DNA of 12,527 nucleotides. Source: Rhodoferax sp. (GTDB lineage Bacteria > Pseudomonadota > Gammaproteobacteria > Burkholderiales > Burkholderiaceae_C). The stretch is from the NCBI GenBank assembly GCA_020048255.1, contig JAIFMR010000186.1, positions 1 to 12,527 of the forward strand, given 5' to 3'. A program made the position numbers and the translations under genes. Shown here piece by piece: positions 1-6,394 of this stretch (the first letter of the stretch is position 1; each line of letters begins with the position of its first letter). Under the pieces are notes generated by a model, which did no database searches, was not told the origin of the DNA, and was given only the letters and a program-made list of their open reading frames with translations.

Positions 1-27
1 ATCAAGCTTTACCGACGCAAAACCATT

Positions 28-1107
28 TCAGCGCGTTATTACTGCATTTTCAGCCAAGACAGATTTCAGGCGCGCAGCTGCATCCCGCAAGCCCTCTGCC
101 GTCGCATCCCAGCCCAGGCACGCGTCGGTGATGGACACGCCGTAGCGCAGATCTTTGGGGTTGCCCAATTTTTGATTGCCTTCAAACAGATGGGACTCCA
201 ACATCACCCCCTTGATGGACTGATTGCCGTCCATGATCTGGCCCACCACATCTTTGAGCACCAGGCTTTGCAGCGCATGGTTTTTGCGTGAGTTGGCGTG
301 GCTGCAGTCGACCACGATGTTGCAGGGCAGTTTGGCGGCCTTCAGCTCGGCTTCGGCTTGTGCGACCGAGACCGAGTCGTAATTTGGCACACTGCCACCG
401 CGCAAAATCAAATGACCAAAGGCGTTGCCCCGGGTGTGCGTCAGGGCCACCTGACCCTCGCCATTGATACCTAAAAAGACGTGCGGTTGGGCGGCTGAAA
501 GCATGGCATTGACAGCCACGTCCAGACTGCCATCGGTGCCATTCTTGAAGCCCACCGGGCTGGACAGGCCGCTGGCCATTTCACGGTGCGTCTGACTTTC
601 GGTGGTGCGGGCGCCAATCGCGCTCCAGGCAATCAGGTCGCCCAGATACTGCGGCGTGATCGGATCCAGCGCCTCGGTGCCACAGGGCAGTCCCATGTGG
701 TTCAAGTCCACGAGCAAGCGCCGGCCCACATGCAAACCCTCTTCGATGCGAAACGAGTCGTCCATGCGAGGGTCGTTGATCAAGCCCTTCCATCCGACCG
801 TGGTGCGTGGTTTTTCAAAATAAACGCGCATCACGATGAACAGCTGCTCCCTCAGTTCATCAGCCAGTGCCTTGAGTCGCTGTGCGTAGTCCATGGCTGC
901 TGCAATGTCATGGATCGAGCAGGGCCCGACCACCACCAGCAGCCGGGGGTCGGTGCCGTTGAGGATGTGCGCGACAGTGGCGCGCGCGCTGCTCACGGTT
1001 TGCATGGCCAGGTCACTGGCCGGCACAGCGTCGTGCAGGGCACTGGGGGGCAGCAGGGTCTGCTGCGACAGCACGTTCAGGTTTTCAAAAGCGTTTGGAA
1101 AGGTCAT
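28..1107 (-). CDS. aroG: Class I 3-deoxy-7-phosphoheptulonate (DAHP) synthase
   Basis: This cytoplasmic enzyme condenses phosphoenolpyruvate with erythrose 4-phosphate, the committed step into the shikimate pathway. The 359-residue length matches the AroF/G/H family (about 350). Visible signatures are GPCS at residues 61-64, the active-site stretch YFEKPRTTVGWKG around 95-107, the KNGTDG loop near 187-192 and DCSHANSRK near 266-274. The expected metal ligands are all present: C63, H269, E303 and D327, matching E. coli C61, H268, E302 and D326. The start is the ATG at 1105-1107, with no strong Shine-Dalgarno sequence. The gene lies about 70 bases downstream of the histidine kinase on the same strand, separated by an AT-rich repeat, so co-transcription is uncertain. 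Which amino acid inhibits the enzyme cannot be read from sequence alone, so the symbol denotes the family rather than a proven Phe-sensitive isozyme. Confidence 0.95.
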   Translation of the reverse strand: MTFPNAFENLNVLSQQTLLPPSALHDAVPASDLAMQTVSSARATVAHILNGTDPRLLVVVGPCSIHDIAAAMDYAQRLKALADELREQLFIVMRVYFEKPRTTVGWKGLINDPRMDDSFRIEEGLHVGRRLLVDLNHMGLPCGTEALDPITPQYLGDLIAWSAIGARTTESQTHREMASGLSSPVGFKNGTDGSLDVAVNAMLSAAQPHVFLGINGEGQVALTHTRGNAFGHLILRGGSVPNYDSVSVAQAEAELKAAKLPCNIVVDCSHANSRKNHALQSLVLKDVVGQIMDGNQSIKGVMLESHLFEGNQKLGNPKDLRYGVSITDACLGWDATAEGLRDAAARLKSVLAENAVITR

Positions 1108-1123
1108 GATGGACTCAAAAGAA

Positions 1124-1180
1124 AATGGGCTCTAGCGCTTATTTTATATGTGCTTATAGCTACTATAAAAATAGCAATTA
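1124..1180. repeat. AT-rich palindromic intergenic element, probably a dispersed repeat
   Basis: This AT-rich stretch stands out between two GC-rich genes. It contains the inverted repeat TATAG-CTA-CTATA at 1155-1167 plus CTAGCGCTTAT and AAAATAGCAATT flanks. From memory it resembles short elements scattered through intergenic regions of Rhodoferax, Polaromonas and Acidovorax genomes; that resemblance is recollection, not a search. Its left end supplies the kinase stop codon (1178-1180), so the element reaches into the end of that gene. On the minus strand it offers -10-like hexamers (TATAAA, TATAAG) ahead of the DAHP synthase gene, so it may carry that gene's promoter. Confidence 0.55.
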
Positions 1181-2512
1181 ATGTGATTCAGGCGTGCCAA
1201 CGCTTGAGTGAAGTAGTGCGATTTCAACCCAGGCTTGCAGCCCGCCGTGGGGTCTCGGTGTCAGCGAGACTTGCCAGGCATTGGCCCGGGCCAGCTCTCG
1301 CACAATCGCCAGTCCCAAGCCTGATCCGCCTGTCAAGGGACTGCGGGAAGTCTCCAATCGGTGAAAGGGCTGGAACACGGCTTCAAGCTGGTCGGCCGCA
1401 ATGCCTGGCCCACGATCCAGAACACCGATGCGCAAATGCTGGGGGTCCATGGTGCAGACCAGCTCAATCGGGCCATCGGGCGCATAACGCTGGGCGTTTT
1501 GCAGCAGGTTGCCGACCACGCGGCGCAGCGCCCCGGCCGCCACTGCGCATTGGCAAGGCGAACACACCAGCGTGATGCTGCGTTGTGGCGATGAAAAATC
1601 GTCCGCGAGCTGGGTCAAAAAAAGGAGCATGTCGGTGACGACGGCCGGCTCGTGCTCCAGCCCGCGTGCCAGGTCCAGCACATGACCAATCAGGCGGTTC
1701 ATCTGGTCAATGTCGCGCTCCAGTCGGTTGATCAATTCCGGGCTGGGCTGGTCTTTCAGGATTTCGAGCGCCAGCCGCATGCGCGCCAGCGGGGTTCGCA
1801 GGTCATGTGAGACACCGGCCAGCAGCGTGGTGCGGGCGGTCATCAACTCACGAACTTGTAGCGCCATCAGGTTAAAGCGGCGACTCAAGGCTGCCATTTC
1901 TTTGGGGCCGGTTTCTGGTAGCAACATTGGGCTGCCGCCCTGACCAATCAGTGCGCTGGCCGCCTCAAGTTGCGCCAGGGGTTGGGTCAGGCGCCGCGCC
2001 AACCAGAACGCCACGCCCAGCGCAAACAGCAAGCCGAAGGCCAGCGCTGCGAAAAAAGCGGCTACAGGTTGGCTTTCAATGCGTGTGGCTGCCAGACCGA
2101 CGGACAGGTGCTTGCCCCCGGTTGCCACTTCGGTCCAGTACCAGGTGCCGGTGTCTTGTTGCTCGCTGCTCAAGTGTTTTTTTTGACCTGTGCGCCGTTC
2201 CAACGCCCCTTCCAGCAGGTAAAAGTAGGGCGGGTGCCATTCATCCAGGGCTTGGCTGGGCGGGTCTGCACGCAAGGCCAGCGCATGATTCTTCAACAAT
2301 TCTTCTTCAAAAGCAGGTCGGGTTTGCGGCGGTAACTCGGTCCAGGTCTGGGTGGCCAGCACCATCAGTCCGGCTAGGTCGTCTGCCGAGCGTCGGCCCA
2401 ATGGCAGCAACACCCAAAAGGCAAACAGTCCCATCACCAGCAGCTCGATCAGGACGAAGGCTGCAGCCAGTAGCACGGTGTTTTGACGTGCCAGGCTGGG
2501 GGCGGTTTTCAA
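1178..2512 (-). CDS. Sensor histidine kinase, EnvZ/RstB-like
   Basis: This inner-membrane sensor kinase of 444 residues probably phosphorylates the response regulator encoded just upstream. A first membrane helix lies at about 14-36, a periplasmic sensing loop of about 110 residues at 37-148, a second helix at about 149-171 and a HAMP linker at about 172-225. The dimerisation/phosphoacceptor box GVSHDLRTPLARM has H236. The ATPase domain shows an N box (N335 and N339 in NLLQNAQRYAP), a G1 box (D366 in DRGPG) and a G2 box GGSGLGL at 395-401, so the catalytic parts look complete. The ATG overlaps the regulator stop by four bases, implying one transcript and coupled translation. The loop has no domain I recognise, so the signal is unknown. 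The 3' end runs into the AT-rich repeat, which forms the stop codon. Confidence 0.94.
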   Translation of the reverse strand: MKTAPSLARQNTVLLAAAFVLIELLVMGLFAFWVLLPLGRRSADDLAGLMVLATQTWTELPPQTRPAFEEELLKNHALALRADPPSQALDEWHPPYFYLLEGALERRTGQKKHLSSEQQDTGTWYWTEVATGGKHLSVGLAATRIESQPVAAFFAALAFGLLFALGVAFWLARRLTQPLAQLEAASALIGQGGSPMLLPETGPKEMAALSRRFNLMALQVRELMTARTTLLAGVSHDLRTPLARMRLALEILKDQPSPELINRLERDIDQMNRLIGHVLDLARGLEHEPAVVTDMLLFLTQLADDFSSPQRSITLVCSPCQCAVAAGALRRVVGNLLQNAQRYAPDGPIELVCTMDPQHLRIGVLDRGPGIAADQLEAVFQPFHRLETSRSPLTGGSGLGLAIVRELARANAWQVSLTPRPHGGLQAWVEIALLHSSVGTPESH

Positions 2513-3237
2513 GGCTGGTCACCCCGCGGGTTGAACAGATACCCTTCGCCACGCACGGTGCGGATGTAGGTGGGGGCTGCCGGGTCGGCTTCAATCTTGC
2601 GTCGCAGGCGAGTGACCCGGTTGTCGATGCTGCGGTCAAACGGGTCACGTTCGTAGCCGAGCAGCATGTCCACCAGCGTGTCGCGCGACAGCACCCGGTT
2701 CGGGTGAGTCACCAGGGCGACCAGCAAGTCGTACTCCGCACTGGTCAATGCGACCTCGCGGCCATCGCGCAGCAAGCGGTGGCTCAGGGTGTCGAGTTGA
2801 TAGGGGCCAAAGTGCGGCAAGGGCTCTGTTGCCGGCGGTTTGGGCTCGGGTTCTGACGCCCCGGGCGACCGGCGCAAGAGTGCACGAAGCCGGGCCAGCA
2901 ACTCACGCGGCCCGAAGGGCTTGGCCAGGTAGTCATCGGCGCCCACCTCCAGTCCAATGACTCGGTCCAGTTCTTCACCGCGGGCCGATAACATCAGAAT
3001 GGGCACCGATGACCTGGCCCGTAAGGCCCGCGTTAGCGCCAGGCCATCCACCCCAGGCAACATCAGGTCCATCACAATCGCATCAGGCATACCGTGATCA
3101 AGCTGTGCCCACATGGCAGCGCCATCGCCAGCGCTGCTCACCACAAAGCCATTGGTGCCCAGGTAGGTGCTCAATAACTCGCGCAGATCGGGGTCGTCGT
3201 CGACGACAAGAATTCGGGGGGAAGCTGGCGTGTTCAT
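2509..3237 (-). CDS. OmpR-family response regulator
   Basis: This 242-residue transcription factor has a receiver domain (about 8-120) and a winged-helix DNA-binding domain (about 145-238), joined by a Pro/Glu-rich linker. The receiver has the acidic pair D13/D14, phospho-acceptor D57 in VMDLMLPG, the switch residue S84 and K106 in LAKPFGP. The DNA-binding domain has the family sequence RSIDNRVTRLRRKIE and ends in the wing VRGEGYLFNP. I start it at the ATG at 3235-3237 because the receiver strand RILVVDDD then begins at residue 8, as usual. An upstream in-frame ATG at 3372 would add 45 residues encoded antisense to the duplicated leader and is rejected, although the chosen ATG has no clear ribosome binding site. 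It is divergent from the exported-protein operon at 3393 onward, which makes that operon its most likely target (inference). Confidence 0.94.
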   Translation of the reverse strand: MNTPASPRILVVDDDPDLRELLSTYLGTNGFVVSSAGDGAAMWAQLDHGMPDAIVMDLMLPGVDGLALTRALRARSSVPILMLSARGEELDRVIGLEVGADDYLAKPFGPRELLARLRALLRRSPGASEPEPKPPATEPLPHFGPYQLDTLSHRLLRDGREVALTSAEYDLLVALVTHPNRVLSRDTLVDMLLGYERDPFDRSIDNRVTRLRRKIEADPAAPTYIRTVRGEGYLFNPRGDQP

Positions 3238-3274
3238 AGTGTTTGCATGGCAGTTTACGGCAAGCGCTGGGTCT

Positions 3275-3392
3275 TTGACAGGACAGACACCCGGCAATAC
3301 GCTTGGCGACAAACAGATACACAACATGGCGTGGCTGACATGCTGACGCGACACCCTGGTTGCACCATACACCTACCCGGAAAACACACATC
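3275..3392 (+). promoter_or_regulatory. Sigma-70-like promoter and long leader, copy 1
   Basis: TTGACA at 3275-3280 is a perfect -35 hexamer. After exactly 17 bases comes TACGCT (3298-3303), which keeps the T, A and final T of a -10 box. Both hexamers and the spacing are preserved in the copy at 5855-5883. Transcription would begin near 3310, leaving a leader of about 80 bases before the ATG at 3393. The leader has no strong ribosome binding site. TGACA-like pentamers recur (3276-3280, 3336-3340, with AGACA at 3285-3289) and could be regulator contacts, but this is inference. The -35 lies only about 40 bases from the response-regulator start codon, so the divergent promoters must be close together. 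Confidence 0.6.
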
Positions 3393-3471
3393 ATGACCTC
3401 AGGCACTTTTTTCCCCTGATGGTGATAGTGATGGTAGTGGTGGCCGGGGCGGCGCAGGCCGTGGGTGCTAG
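3393..3471 (+). pseudogene. Remnant of the Gly/Arg-rich secreted protein gene (copy 1)
   Basis: The first ~28 bases match the 5' end of the intact gene at 5973 (ATGACCT..GCACT.TTTTCC), and the last ~40 bases match its 3' end (GTGGTGGCCGGGGCGGCG then GCAGGCCGTGG, ending TAG). About 330 central bases are missing and the two ends are out of frame. From the original ATG only eight codons remain before TGA (3417-3419). Deletion between Gly-codon-rich repeats is a plausible cause. The gene cannot make the original product, but its promoter, start codon and the ribosome binding site of the following gene are kept. Confidence 0.85.
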
Positions 3472-3505
3472 TTGGTTTTTAAACTTTTCAGGAGTGTCAT
3501 CATGA
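3419..3505 (+). CDS. Possible 28-codon hydrophobic ORF created by the deletion
   Basis: The eight-codon ORF from the old start ends in TGATG, which opens a new 28-codon frame beginning MVIVMVVVAGAAQAVG. That frame ends in ATGA, overlapping the ATG of the next gene at 3502. The chain of overlaps could carry ribosomes from the old start into the downstream gene. The peptide is hydrophobic, somewhat like a signal sequence, but has no counterpart in copy 2, no ribosome binding site of its own, and may be chance. It is listed because it could act as a translational relay, not because a function is established. Confidence 0.25.
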   Translation: MVIVMVVVAGAAQAVGASWFLNFSGVSS

Positions 3506-3849
3506 AATCATCAAATCTTTCCCTGGCCGTATTGGCCCTTATGCTGACTTTCGGCGCAGCAGCTTATGCCAAAGGTCCCATGAACGGGCAGGCTGGCAGC
3601 ACAAGTGCGGGTCCAGGTGGGCAAAACAGAACCGGCAACCCCGGCGTGGGCACGGCAACGCGCACACAAATCCAGGATGGCACGCAATTGCAGGCAGAAG
3701 CGCAAATCCGAGCCCGTCTGCATACCATGAACACTGACAGCACATATGGAACTGGCTATGTAGGCGCTACCGGCGCGGGCATACCGCGTGGCATTCACAC
3801 CCCCGGTACGGGGCTGACCACCACCGTTGACAGTGTAGTTGCCGAGTAA
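3502..3849 (+). CDS. Small secreted HTPGTGLT-motif protein, copy 1
   Basis: This 115-residue protein is not one I recognise. Residues 1-23 form a Sec signal peptide (MKSSNLSLAVLALMLTFG, then AAAYA before the predicted cut). The mature part is Gly/Thr/Gln-rich, has no cysteine and looks low-complexity. It ends with the block GIPRGIHTPGTGLTTTVDS, shared with the copy at 6395. The start is the ATG at 3502, seven bases after AGGAG (3490-3494); the same AGGAGTGTCATCATGAAATC context occurs at 6383 on. An earlier TTG in frame at 3472 is not credible. Location is probably periplasmic or outside the cell. It sits between the Gly/Arg remnant and the DUF2202 gene, so it is likely co-expressed with the latter. 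Confidence 0.82.
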   Translation: MKSSNLSLAVLALMLTFGAAAYAKGPMNGQAGSTSAGPGGQNRTGNPGVGTATRTQIQDGTQLQAEAQIRARLHTMNTDSTYGTGYVGATGAGIPRGIHTPGTGLTTTVDSVVAE

Positions 3850-3871
3850 GGCGTACACCTCGCAAATGGAT

Positions 3872-3899
3872 TGCCAGGAGGCTGTTCGATCCCCTGGCA
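3872..3899 (+). promoter_or_regulatory. Intercistronic hairpin between the HTPGTGLT and DUF2202 genes
   Basis: TGCCAGG (3872-3878) pairs with CCTGGCA (3893-3899), and GG (3880-3881) pairs with CC (3891-3892) across one bulged A, leaving a nine-base loop. It is followed by GATTCTTTCCC, a poor T-tract, so it is more likely an mRNA-stability or partial attenuation element than a full terminator. Copy 2 has no equally good stem at the same place. Confidence 0.4.
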
Positions 3900-3929
3900 G
3901 ATTCTTTCCCGCATACAAGAAAGTAAAAC

Positions 3930-4607
3930 GTGAATCAATTCGTAAAAACATGGGTGGTCGCCTGTACGGTAGCCTTGGCCCTGATGGGGTGTGGTGGTGG
4001 TGACAACGTCGGCACGGGATCCAATATCACGGGGCTTGAAACAAGCAATGCAGCGCTGATCGCCTCGCTGGCAACCTTGCCTGTCGAGACGATCAGCGCT
4101 GCAGAGCAAGAATCGTTAGCTTTCATGCGTGAAGAAGAAAAACTCGCACATGATGTGTACTTTCAATTGGACGGCCTGTGGCGCGGCTACACCAAAGTAT
4201 TTGGCAACATTGCCAACAGCGAGGCCAGCCACACCGAGTTGGTAAGACAATTGTTGGTGCGTTACAGCTTGCCTGACCCCACGGCCACCCTGGCCGCCGG
4301 TGTGTTTCAGAACACGGCGCTGCAAACCCTGTACACCCAGTTGGTGGCGACAGGCTCGGTGTCTTTGGTGGATGGGCTCAAAGTGGGCGCAGCCATTGAA
4401 GAAATCGACATGATAGACATCAACAAAGCCCTGCTTGGCGTCGACAACCAAGACATCACGCTGGTCTACCAAAACCTGCTCAAGGGCTCCCGCAACCACT
4501 TGCGCTCCTTTGTTGGCAATCTAGCAAGTCAAGGGGTGACCTACGTGCCGCGGTACATGGCGCTTGCGGATTACCTGGCGATTGTCAACACACCCATGGA
4601 GCGCTGA
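3930..4607 (+). CDS. DUF2202 ferritin-like lipoprotein, copy 1
   Basis: This 225-residue exported protein belongs to the DUF2202 family of predicted ferritin-like four-helix bundles. It has a lipoprotein signal with lipobox LMGC, acylated cysteine C21, and then a short Gly-rich linker. The domain (about 55-225) carries the likely di-iron ligands in ferritin order: FMREEEKLAHD (E68-E70), an ExxH in SEASH (E98, H101), IEEIDMID (E157/E158) and GSRNHL (H190). These ligand roles are by analogy to ferritins. The start is GTG at 3930; AGAAAG six bases upstream is repeated at copy 2's GTG. The stop at 4605-4607 is one base from the ATG of the Spy-like gene, so the two are probably translated together. 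Its function in this family is unknown to me; an extracytoplasmic iron or redox role is inferred. Confidence 0.88.
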   Translation: MNQFVKTWVVACTVALALMGCGGGDNVGTGSNITGLETSNAALIASLATLPVETISAAEQESLAFMREEEKLAHDVYFQLDGLWRGYTKVFGNIANSEASHTELVRQLLVRYSLPDPTATLAAGVFQNTALQTLYTQLVATGSVSLVDGLKVGAAIEEIDMIDINKALLGVDNQDITLVYQNLLKGSRNHLRSFVGNLASQGVTYVPRYMALADYLAIVNTPMER

Positions 4608-4608
4608 G

Positions 4609-5142
4609 ATGAAAGCAGCCACTTTCAAATATGGGCTCAGTGTGGTGGCTATTGCCTTTCCTGCCCTGACATGGGCACAGGCCACCGGGTCAGCGCCATT
4701 GCCACCGATATCAGCAAGTGCAGGGTTGCTCGCATCGGGACAGGTTAAGCTGACACTGCCAGAGCTGCAAGATCGACTTGTGTTGACGGTGCAGCAGCAG
4801 CTTTTGTGGACCGGATTTGAGTCACGAGTAGATGCCTATGTAGGTCTTTACTACCGAGAAAGACCGGTTCAACCCAGTCTGGATTTGGCTGCGACCCAGC
4901 AATTGGCTCAGTGGTTGGGCCAGCAGCAAAATCGGCTGGCTGCGCTTGAGGATGTGGAGGTGGCGGCCAAAGCCCTGTACGCCAGCCTAGATCCTGCACA
5001 GCAGCAAGTTGCCAATCAGTTCCTACTCGGCACCATACCTGGATTTTCACCTGTGATCAGTGGGTTGAGCACTGCGCAAGAACAGCGGTGCAAGCCGGGA
5101 GCGGGCCCAGGACGCGGCCGTGGCATGGGGTCTGGGGTATGA
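4609..5142 (+). CDS. Spy/LTXXQ-like periplasmic protein
   Basis: This 177-residue protein has a Sec signal peptide at about 1-24 (ending ALTWAQA) and is then mostly helical. The region 97-140 (QQLAQWLGQQQNRLAALEDVEVAAKALYASLDPAQQQVANQFL in outline) resembles the LTXXQ pattern of Spy/CpxP-type periplasmic chaperones, with LDPAQ at 127-131 in place of LTxxQ. Those proteins bind unfolded or metal-stressed envelope proteins; applying that here is inference. The last 15 residues are a short Gly/Arg tail (GAGPGRGRGMGSGV), echoing the Gly/Arg-rich protein encoded at 5973. The ATG at 4609 follows the DUF2202 stop after one base, and its stop overlaps the next start (ATGA), so all three genes look like one translational unit. 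It has no second copy in the window. Confidence 0.7.
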   Translation: MKAATFKYGLSVVAIAFPALTWAQATGSAPLPPISASAGLLASGQVKLTLPELQDRLVLTVQQQLLWTGFESRVDAYVGLYYRERPVQPSLDLAATQQLAQWLGQQQNRLAALEDVEVAAKALYASLDPAQQQVANQFLLGTIPGFSPVISGLSTAQEQRCKPGAGPGRGRGMGSGV

Positions 5143-5807
5143 AGTTCATTATGAACAAGCTGGTTCTTGTCCCGGCGCTGACTGCGGCAGCCGGAGTTGG
5201 CTTTGCACAGGAGTTCGGTCGGGTGCTGTCAGCTACGCCCATCATTCAGCAAGTCGGCGTACCTCGCCAGGTTTGCACCGTCGAACAAGTGCAGGTGACA
5301 CCGTCTCAATCGGGTGCCGGTGCGGCCATGGGCGCCATTGCCGGAGGTGCGTTGGCTCATGCGGCTACCCACGGTTCTGGTCAGGCAGCGGCGACCATGA
5401 TTGGCATCATTGGAGGAGCTGTGATCGGCGACCGCATTGAAGGACCGGCGACCGCGCAAGTGCGAAATGTGCAGCGATGTGCGACCCAGACCATTTACGA
5501 AAATCGGACAGTGGCTTACAGCGTGGTTTATGAATATGCTGGCAAGCACTACGCCGTGCAAATGCCGCACGACCCCGGTCGGACCTTGCAGCTACAAGTG
5601 ACGCCTGTGGGTTCTGCTGCACCTGCGGCGGCCTGGGACAACTTACGGGTGCAAGGTCAAGTCACTCCAACTCAGTCCGGGCAAGTACTCGTGGCGCAAC
5701 AACCTGGCTACCCTTTATACGTTGTACAACCTGATTACCCACCTTTTTCCTTAAGCGTTGGCCTGGGTACTTGGAGTGGTTACCGTGGGCATGGCTATTG
5801 GCGCTGA
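5139..5807 (+). CDS. Glycine-zipper 2TM domain protein
   Basis: This 222-residue exported protein has a Sec signal peptide at about 1-24 (ending GVGFAQ) without a lipobox. A glycine-zipper segment of the SlyB/17-kDa-antigen type lies at about 59-99, with spaced glycines (GAGAAMGAIAGG, then IGIIGGAVIGDRIEG). C46 and C114 flank the zipper and could form a disulfide. The C-terminus is rich in aromatic and Gly residues and ends YRGHGYWR, common in this class. The family is generally outer-membrane associated. The preferred start is the ATG at 5139, which overlaps the previous stop; an ATG at 5151 is an alternative that leaves the signal peptide intact. Only 47 bases separate its stop from the copy-2 -35 box, and I see no convincing terminator between them. 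Confidence 0.8.
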   Translation: MKFIMNKLVLVPALTAAAGVGFAQEFGRVLSATPIIQQVGVPRQVCTVEQVQVTPSQSGAGAAMGAIAGGALAHAATHGSGQAAATMIGIIGGAVIGDRIEGPATAQVRNVQRCATQTIYENRTVAYSVVYEYAGKHYAVQMPHDPGRTLQLQVTPVGSAAPAAAWDNLRVQGQVTPTQSGQVLVAQQPGYPLYVVQPDYPPFSLSVGLGTWSGYRGHGYWR

Positions 5808-5854
5808 CGTTGTTGATGTTCGGGCTCATGCGGCCGGGATGGCTGCTGGGATTT

Positions 5855-5972
5855 TTGACAGGACTGACACCCGGCGATACGCTTGGCGACAAACAGATAC
5901 ACAAAGCAGCGTGGCTGACATACTGACGCGACACCCTGGCTGCACCATACACCTACCCGGAAAACAACCATC
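5855..5972 (+). promoter_or_regulatory. Sigma-70-like promoter and long leader, copy 2
   Basis: TTGACA at 5855-5860, a 17-base spacer and TACGCT at 5878-5883 repeat the arrangement of copy 1. TGACA occurs at 5856-5860, 5865-5869 and 5906-5910, with TGACG at 5914-5918, candidate contacts for a regulator (inference). About 80 leader bases follow before the ATG at 5973, with no strong ribosome binding site; only GGAAAA lies upstream. The clustered difference between the copies is at 5925-8 bases of the CAACATGG/CAAAGCAG segment (5903 region shifted to 5923 in copy-1 numbering 3325-3328); the flanking bases are almost unchanged. Confidence 0.55.
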
Positions 5973-6368
5973 ATGACCTTACGCACTCTTTTCCTGTCAT
6001 TGCTGTTGGCGTCCACGGTGCCCTTCGCAGGCGCACAGACGTTGTCACGAGATAAAGATCAAGCATCCGCGCGGCCCTTGAACCTGTCGGTGCGCAAACA
6101 AACCGCACCGGTCGTGGATTCCGCGCTGATTCTTTTGGAAAAAGACGCGCTGGTCAAAAGCCAGGCGCAAGCGGACAGTGCCAGTCCTGTCAAGGACGAC
6201 AGCACTGCAGTCGCCCTGCCTTACGGCTCGGGTTACGAGAGTCGCCAGCAGGGCAGCACGTCAGGCAGCAGTAACGGGGCCAGTGGTGGCCGCGGTGCTG
6301 GTGGCTCAGGTGGTGGCAGTGGTGGCGCAGGTGGTGGTGGCCGGGGCGGCGCAGGCCGTGGACGTTAG
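5973..6368 (+). CDS. Secreted Gly/Arg-rich protein
   Basis: This 131-residue protein is not one I recognise. A Sec signal peptide spans about 1-21 (MTLRTLFLSLLLASTVPFAG then A). The middle (22-90) is polar and charged and ends with the short sequence ALPYGSGYESRQ. From about 93 it becomes Ser/Gly-rich, and the last 27 residues are almost only Gly, Arg, Ala and Ser, ending AGRGR. The tail is basic and probably disordered, so it might bind polyanions or surfaces, but that is inference. It is the first gene behind the copy-2 leader, 26 bases ahead of the HTPGTGLT gene. Its counterpart in copy 1 is destroyed. The repetitive Gly codons make this gene prone to internal deletion. Confidence 0.8.
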   Translation: MTLRTLFLSLLLASTVPFAGAQTLSRDKDQASARPLNLSVRKQTAPVVDSALILLEKDALVKSQAQADSASPVKDDSTAVALPYGSGYESRQQGSTSGSSNGASGGRGAGGSGGGSGGAGGGGRGGAGRGR

Positions 6369-6394
6369 TTTTTCAACCTTTCAGGAGTGTCATC

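Larger units (their letters stand above)
3266..4607 (+). repeat. Duplicated block, copy 1 (leader, Gly/Arg remnant, HTPGTGLT gene, DUF2202 gene)
   Basis: This block matches 5845-7486 in the same order and orientation. The promoter/leader section 3271-3420 aligns without gaps to 5851-6000 with about 132 of 150 identical bases (hand count). The two DUF2202 proteins agree at about 139 of 161 residues from the conserved FMREEE onward. The HTPGTGLT genes are more diverged and agree mainly at their signal peptides and C-termini. Copy 1 has lost most of the Gly/Arg-rich gene (about 330 bases). The left edge falls in GCTGGG at 3266, inside the region shared with the regulator promoter; the right edge is the DUF2202 stop codon. 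Confidence 0.9.

Noticed and set aside
586..1575. Long plus-strand ORF opposite the DAHP synthase and kinase genes
   Set aside because: It spans two well-supported genes and an AT-rich repeat on the other strand, is Arg/His/Pro/Gln-rich and shows no recognisable domain; typical of antisense frames in GC-rich DNA.
3238..3372. An in-frame ATG that would give the response regulator 45 extra N-terminal residues
   Set aside because: The extra segment is encoded antisense to the duplicated leader, contains no known domain, and would put the receiver far from its usual N-terminal position.
3393..3471. CRISPR or short tandem repeat array in the Gly-rich DNA here and at 6290-6365
   Set aside because: The repetition is of Gly codons only, without regular spacers or unit length.
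5662..5952. Minus-strand ORF whose first ~36 residues resemble the extended N-terminus of the response regulator
   Set aside because: The similarity is explained by the leader DNA being duplicated; the rest of the ORF runs antisense through the glycine-zipper gene and has no receiver domain.
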